Shown piece after piece: positions 60,501 through 64,000 of a stretch of 64,000 bases of DNA. Source of the DNA: Gerris lacustris (taxonomy: Eukaryota; Arthropoda; Insecta; Hemiptera; Gerridae); contig OX578282.1 of assembly GCA_951217055.1 (NCBI GenBank), positions 25,821,657-25,885,656 on the forward strand, written 5' to 3'. A model generated the notes under the pieces. The model worked only from the letters and a program-made list of their open reading frames with translations, was not told the DNA's origin and did no database searches. The position numbers were made by a program, and so were the translations under genes. Each line of letters opens with the position of its first letter. Within the stretch, counting starts at the first letter, position 1.

Positions 60501-63500
60501 CACAGCAGAGGGAGATAATTACCACAAGGGGAATTATAGCACTTTACTCCTGAGGTACATACAATATTTTATCTCTAGTAGGGAGAAAATACACATTTTC
60601 ATTCATTGCACGGTTTTTATTTATTATTTTAATAAATAACAATAATTGTTAGCACTTTTAATAGCAGATATAAGAGATTCAATATTAAAAACAAATAAGA
60701 ATTGCTATTAAACTCAAATAGAAGGTTATTTAGATGCAGGTTTAAACAATGATGAACAAGGTCGAAAAAGCAGTGTCGCCAACCTGTTTTCAGCAACTTC
60801 ACTACATAACTCATTCATTCTCTACTATTTATAAAATAATTAAGTTAGCAATCCTTCTTTTTTTCCTTGATTTTATTTTTTCTCCCCACAAGTCTTACAG
60901 GAAGAGTACAAAAAGACTTACTTTAGTCCCTCTAAACTAATCCAAAATCATAACTTTTTCTCCCTACTGGAGATAATTTTATTTATATTTTATTATATTG
61001 GTATAGAAATAAAAACATCCTCTTTTATCTATTCTAGTATATATATCTTTCGTATTATATATCTAGGATTATTAATAAACCACTGTCCCAACCCCAATAT
61101 ATCTGGTTCAAATCCCAAAAAATCTATACTTGTTTTATATATCGAATGATCACATTAAACAGTTAAAGTGTTAATTAGTGTTAACATAGAAGAAACAAAT
61201 GAAATTTAATTATAAATATTTAAAATAAATCCTTGTTTTATAAATTTGTATTAAAATTAAAATATGAAGTTATCTATGAGGAAGGAAATGACTCGTAATT
61301 TGTGGAGAGGCATTTATTTTTATCTTTCTTCTGATATTACTTTACTTGCTTCTTACCTATTCTACTATTGTAAAACTTACTTGAACAAGGGAATTAAATG
61401 GTTTAAGGTTCCTTATTAATGATAAACATAAAAGATATACTTCATAAAATGATACAATTCTATTCTTATTATTGCTATTATATAAATAATTTTTCTTTCT
61501 TTGATAGAGTCTTTGAAGCATCAATAATATTTATAAGGTTCCTCAAATGAATCAGAAGAAAAACAAATTCAAAACACAAACCATAGCCAAACATTTTTTT
61601 GTTTTATTATTTCATTTAAAGTTACTATTTTGAACATATGAATGTGATTTTAAAAAAACAAAAATCCCTAATATAATACTGATAAAATTATCAAGTTATT
61701 AGTATACAATAGTTCAAAGCGTAATTATCAGCTACAACTGATTGTTGTATTCAAAGGTCAGCGTATCATATCTAAAACAGTATTTCACAGAGCTGCTTTA
61801 TAAATGAGTCAGTGGCTAATATTAATAATGAATATCAACTACGATTCTCTGTTATTCATCTATTTTCTCTACCCTTGCTTATTAATGATTTTGTTTAGTG
61901 GTGGCTAGACGAAAGTTCTCTGTTCTCTGTTAAAGACGATGGTATTTTTGGTTAGAAGTGTTTAGACTATGAAACTTCCTTCTTCATCCTTTTCTGAATA
62001 ACAACTAATACTCTGTCTTATTCATCTATTTTCTTTACCCTTGACTATTTATAATGATGATCTTTTTTGGTTAGAGGTGGTTAGACTATAACACTCCTTT
62101 CTTTGTGTTTTCCTTTATCTAGTAATACTTTATGAATATTTCTGGTTATGGAAAATCAGGTCTACTACATAAATGTATAATAAGTGAATAATGGTGTTTT
62201 TATATCAGTAGCTTACAATTATTTCTATAATTGATTAGTTGTAAATCCTTCGTATGCAATAATAAATGAGAATTACTTTTTATATATTTAGGGAAGACAT
62301 ATAAAATAAATATTTCAAATTGCTTAAATTTTTGCTTAAATTTCACACCAGCTTTTTTGACACTTCTACCTTTAGGAACAAGCAACTCCTTTTTGGGTAT
62401 GGATTTAAGGATTTTCTTATTTGTATCTCTTAACGTGTTTAATCAAAAATTAATTTTGCTGTAGTTATTAATTTTTATAATTCGTCTAATTAGTTTTTAT
62501 TAACGCTGAAGCAATTTCTGCCACTTTAGACTTTGTGTAATACAGATTTAGGGAGAAAATGTTTAATCTACTTTATTGTTTTATTTTGAGACCCTAGAAT
62601 TACAACACGAGAGAGAATACTAACTATAAGGTCTTTCATTAACAAATGGGAGAGTGGATAAAACTCTTTTGCCATTCCTTATTATTCCATCTACTAACCA
62701 CTAAGATTCTCTAAGGAACTGTAGAAATGATGGTTGCCTTAATATGATTTTTGATAGGAAAATGTTAACAAATGCCACAACCCCTTCTTCCTTTCACCTA
62801 TAATTAATTATTACTATTACTGATTCCAAGGCAGCTTGTATCTTTCTACAACAGTTTTATTTTTCTCCTCCTTCAATTTTTGATGTGCAAATAGTTAAAA
62901 TTCTTTTCATTTGTGTTGGACTTCTTACTCTGACTCCTATAACTAAAGTACTATCTTTAAAGTAAAATATTATTTTTAACAATAGATTTACATAAACTCA
63001 TTTTAATCATACTTATTATAATAATTATTATTATGTTTTCATGATTACTAGATGGTGGAATGGTTAGTTGTAAGATCTTTTGCAATTAACAATAGTTATA
63101 CTTGTTTGCATCTTTTTATTTATTGATTGTTTTCTTTTATTTATTTTAATTTTTATATTGTTTAATTGTATATTTATGTTCTACTGTTGTTTTCTTTGAG
63201 GTGTTTACCCTTATTCGATATTTACACCTCTGCATAGCTATTTCTTTTATTTTGTTTCCTTTGTTGCAAGTGTGCTTGTGTTCTTTTAAGAGCAAATTCT
63301 TGTTTACCTAGAGGAATTATTTGTTTATTTATTTATTACTTGAAGATGATTTGATTGTGGAAGCCTGCGTTGTAGTGGCGTGGGTTTTCTCAAGGTAAGA
63401 GTCGCGGGCGGTTGATCTACTTGTTATACTAACAGGTCGCGTTTTGTTCTGTTTTGTTCTGTTTCCGTGTGTGTGTGTTTCTCGGTGGCGTCGTGGTGAC

Positions 63501-63731
63501 GAATTACGACGTACGTTGGAAACGCCCATATCATGTGTAGATTACCAGCCACTGATGGAGGAGTTGGATCGCATGCGAGGACCTCAGCCGGTTCGTGTCA
63601 AGTTACTCAAGGAAGTCATCGATGAGTCGTTGAGGTTTAAACGACGGAACCTTGCTAGCTGCCTTGACAAGAGACTTAAACGACTTATGGAAGAGGTCGT
63701 TTCCCTACCAGGCACTAATGGATCCAGATGA
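42520..63731 (+). CDS. IntS6: Integrator complex subunit 6 (complete, 17 coding exons, 949 aa)
   Basis: Exons: 42520-42636, 42807-42884, 43224-43463, 45540-45720, 46283-46411, 47880-48004, 49437-49522, 50793-50871, 51074-51226, 52521-52748, 53476-53621, 56539-56666, 57547-57750, 58234-58370, 58645-58951, 59281-59601, 63541-63731. All are GT..AG, phases agree, and the total is 2,850 nt ending in TGA. Family role: a nuclear Integrator subunit that helps recruit PP2A, acting in snRNA 3' processing and promoter-proximal termination. The N-terminal VWA domain carries MIDAS residues D9-T-S11-A-S13, the GMTTMG threonines (88-89) and ITDG D132. Strongly conserved blocks are SRGDRYMLLTFEDPP, EPFRWDQRLFSLVLRL, FDKYELEPSPLTQ, GHPFGYLKAST and FVMPYNYPVLLPLL. 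Residues ~680-880 are Pro/Ser-rich and disordered-looking. The C-terminal helical domain shared with SAGE1 (INT_SG_DDX type) spans ~880-945 (VKLLKEVIDESLRFKRRNLA). No AATAAA is seen before the window ends. Confidence 0.97.
44209..44782. mobile_element. Foldback MITE copy 2 (same family as 23058-23640)
   Basis: The ends are GTCCAGGAGGCGTGCAAAAA and, on the right, GCACGCTATCTCCTAGAC, with arms meeting near 44480. The TA on the left flank is not clean. It lies in INTS6 intron 3. Confidence 0.82.
44925..45134. mobile_element. TA-flanked MITE, 210 bp, CAGTATGCA ends
   Basis: CAGTATGCA on the left is mirrored by TGCATACTG on the right. TA flanks both (44923-44924, 45135-45136). The body reads 'TTTTGACAGCCGGGAAAAT...ATGAGAGGTCAAGATTTTG', related to the foldback at 27066. 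It lies in INTS6 intron 3. Confidence 0.75.
46983..47222 (+). other. Unexplained Cys-rich open frame in INTS6 intron 5
   Basis: The frame encodes C-x2-C, C-x2-C and H-x2-C spacings (CTMCSAPLSLAERCRFC ... HLLC) after a serine/acidic stretch. It is more codon-like than neighbouring intron sequence. The first codon is not an ATG. It is neither in phase with INTS6 nor flanked by convincing splice sites. It could be a fragment of a zinc-binding protein carried in by a transposon, or chance. Confidence 0.25.
48751..49276 (+). repeat. Minisatellite, five ~93-110-bp units, INTS6 intron 6
   Basis: Each unit contains TTTTTTGCTCTTTCTTTTA, TTAGGTTATTATAAGAC, GGGATCCAGC and CTACTCGATGTGA.CATC. Unit starts are near 48751, 48855, 48965, 49058 and 49167. 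The fourth start closes a shortened unit. Confidence 0.9.
50525..50695. repeat. Dispersed repeat, second copy of the one at 30558-30725
   Basis: It aligns with the photolyase-intron copy in the same orientation with modest divergence. It lies in INTS6 intron 7. Confidence 0.6.
51379..51679. mobile_element. Degenerate pogo/Tc1-type MITE
   Basis: The left end TAATCCCTTGATATCTG, with 'ttctgcggataaca', is mirrored loosely by 'cgcagataa...ttgaggataactgta' on the right. It also contains an inner GGATGAGC..GCTCATCC inverted repeat near 51500. It lies in INTS6 intron 9. Confidence 0.45.
51888..52278 (+). repeat. ~126-bp tandem repeat, three units, INTS6 intron 9
   Basis: Units start near 51888, 52015 and 52142 and share GATTCAGGGGAGTAGGAGTG and TGATAAGGCGCTATTGTCAG. 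The third has an extra ~20-bp segment (tctgtgcaattcaaacaatag). Confidence 0.9.
53783..55227. mobile_element. 1.45-kb DNA element with CAGGGTGGCCAC ends and a large internal palindrome
   Basis: CAGGGTGGCCAC (left) is mirrored by GTGGCCACCCTG (right), flanked by TTAAG at 53778-53782 and 55228-55232. Subterminal blocks 'AAAAGTCAGGGAATTTTGTCA' occur at both ends in inverted sense. Inside, R2 repeat sequence appears minus (about 53990-54575) and plus (about 54685-55105), giving arms of ~230 bp. A TTAA-type duplication would suggest Kolobok or piggyBac relatives, but the superfamily is not certain. Confidence 0.75.
54961..54971 (+). other. tRNA-type B-box match inside R2
   Basis: GGTTCGATTCC fits the polymerase III B-box consensus. 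A complementary match lies in the other arm (near 54152-54167) and a T-mutated one in the copy at 56237. R2 may therefore include a tRNA-derived piece. Confidence 0.45.
55818..56400 (+). repeat. R2 interspersed repeat, full plus copy
   Basis: It starts with the hairpin ACTTTCTC-CTATAAAA-GAAAGTA. It continues 'tgtggtggcgtgaaaattcgatttt', 'ggggacc'-like and TGTCTGTCTG tracts, 'AAAATTTGGCATACATG' and 'ccaaatttgggggagctaatccccc'. A tRNA B-box-like segment is near 56237. It ends 'ctgggctaagtaattatgaactcg'. It matches both arms of the palindrome at 53783-55227. Confidence 0.75.
57360..57490 (+). repeat. Dispersed fragment shared (inverted) with 37060-37195
   Basis: Both contain GATGATGACC.GGTTAATGGTC(G/A)AAATAT, then a GAGAAGT.GAAGAGTTT tract and 'cctaaacgacta'. 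The TGATGA..GAAA layout resembles the Penelope-type 3' motif, but the stem is weak. Confidence 0.5.
59602..63540 (+). other. INTS6 intron 16 (3.9 kb)
   Basis: This is the largest INTS6 intron. It holds a decayed copy of the 20095-20575 hairpin repeat (60380-60560, inverted). Otherwise it is AT-rich sequence without recognisable exons. The donor is AGTCAGT and the acceptor is TGTGTAG, joining phase-1 codons. Confidence 0.75.
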
Positions 63732-64000
63732 ACCTACGGTAAAATAAGGGTTTACCCTTGGCCGAAACACATCAAATCAAAATCGGTCAAACGCGAATTA
63801 TGCTTACCTTTTCTCCTGTATATTTCTGTATATAAGATCGTATATATAATGTATATTGTAAATTTGAAAATATTTTCACTCTGACACCAAAACCTTTGAA
63901 GTAAGTTGTTATAAAAAAATGAAACTTTTTTGTTTTTATTTTCTTTTAGATTTTTTTTTTTTTTTTTCTATTACATACCATTTGAGAGATAGGGACTAGA

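Overview
This is AT-rich, intron- and repeat-dense nuclear DNA of an animal, most likely an insect. The evidence is spliced genes with GT..AG introns of 0.1-4 kb, a Bel/Pao LTR retrotransposon, an RTE-like non-LTR element and many short DNA transposons. I cannot name the species. A hemipteroid insect is only a guess.

Three cellular genes are present. (1) Positions 703-3080, minus strand: the first two coding exons of a Tctex-type dynein light chain resembling DYNLT2B/TCTEX1D2; its 3' exons lie beyond the left edge. (2) Positions 19777-33616, minus strand: a complete 9-exon class II CPD photolyase (510 aa). (3) Positions 42520-63731, plus strand: a complete 17-exon Integrator subunit 6 gene (949 aa). 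In the last two every splice phase closes and the reading frame runs from ATG to stop. They point away from each other, with about 9 kb of TE-littered DNA between them. The three genes belong to unrelated processes (dynein motors, UV-damage repair, Integrator/PP2A transcription control), and nothing suggests they are co-regulated.

Between genes 1 and 2 sits a young Bel/Pao element (6303-16165) with nearly identical LTRs and a 5-bp target duplication. A 5'-truncated RTE-like element (8741-10715) is nested in its gag region with its own target duplication. The LTR/primer-binding-site junction is repeated four times as a 33-bp tandem array.

Introns and spacers hold many non-autonomous elements whose boundaries can be read directly. 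These include two hAT-like elements with 8-bp duplications, a PIF/Harbinger-like element with TAA duplications, TA-flanked foldback MITEs, a piggyBac-like element nested at a TTAA inside a foldback element, and a TTAAG-flanked element containing a large internal palindrome. There are also tRNA-like SINE pieces, two interspersed families with a hairpin end and a TCTG-rich tract, and several minisatellites. The less expected signals are three hammerhead-ribozyme-like cores in photolyase introns, probably Penelope-like element remnants, and a cascade of small hairpins with similar loops at 20095-20575 that has a decayed copy in the last INTS6 intron.
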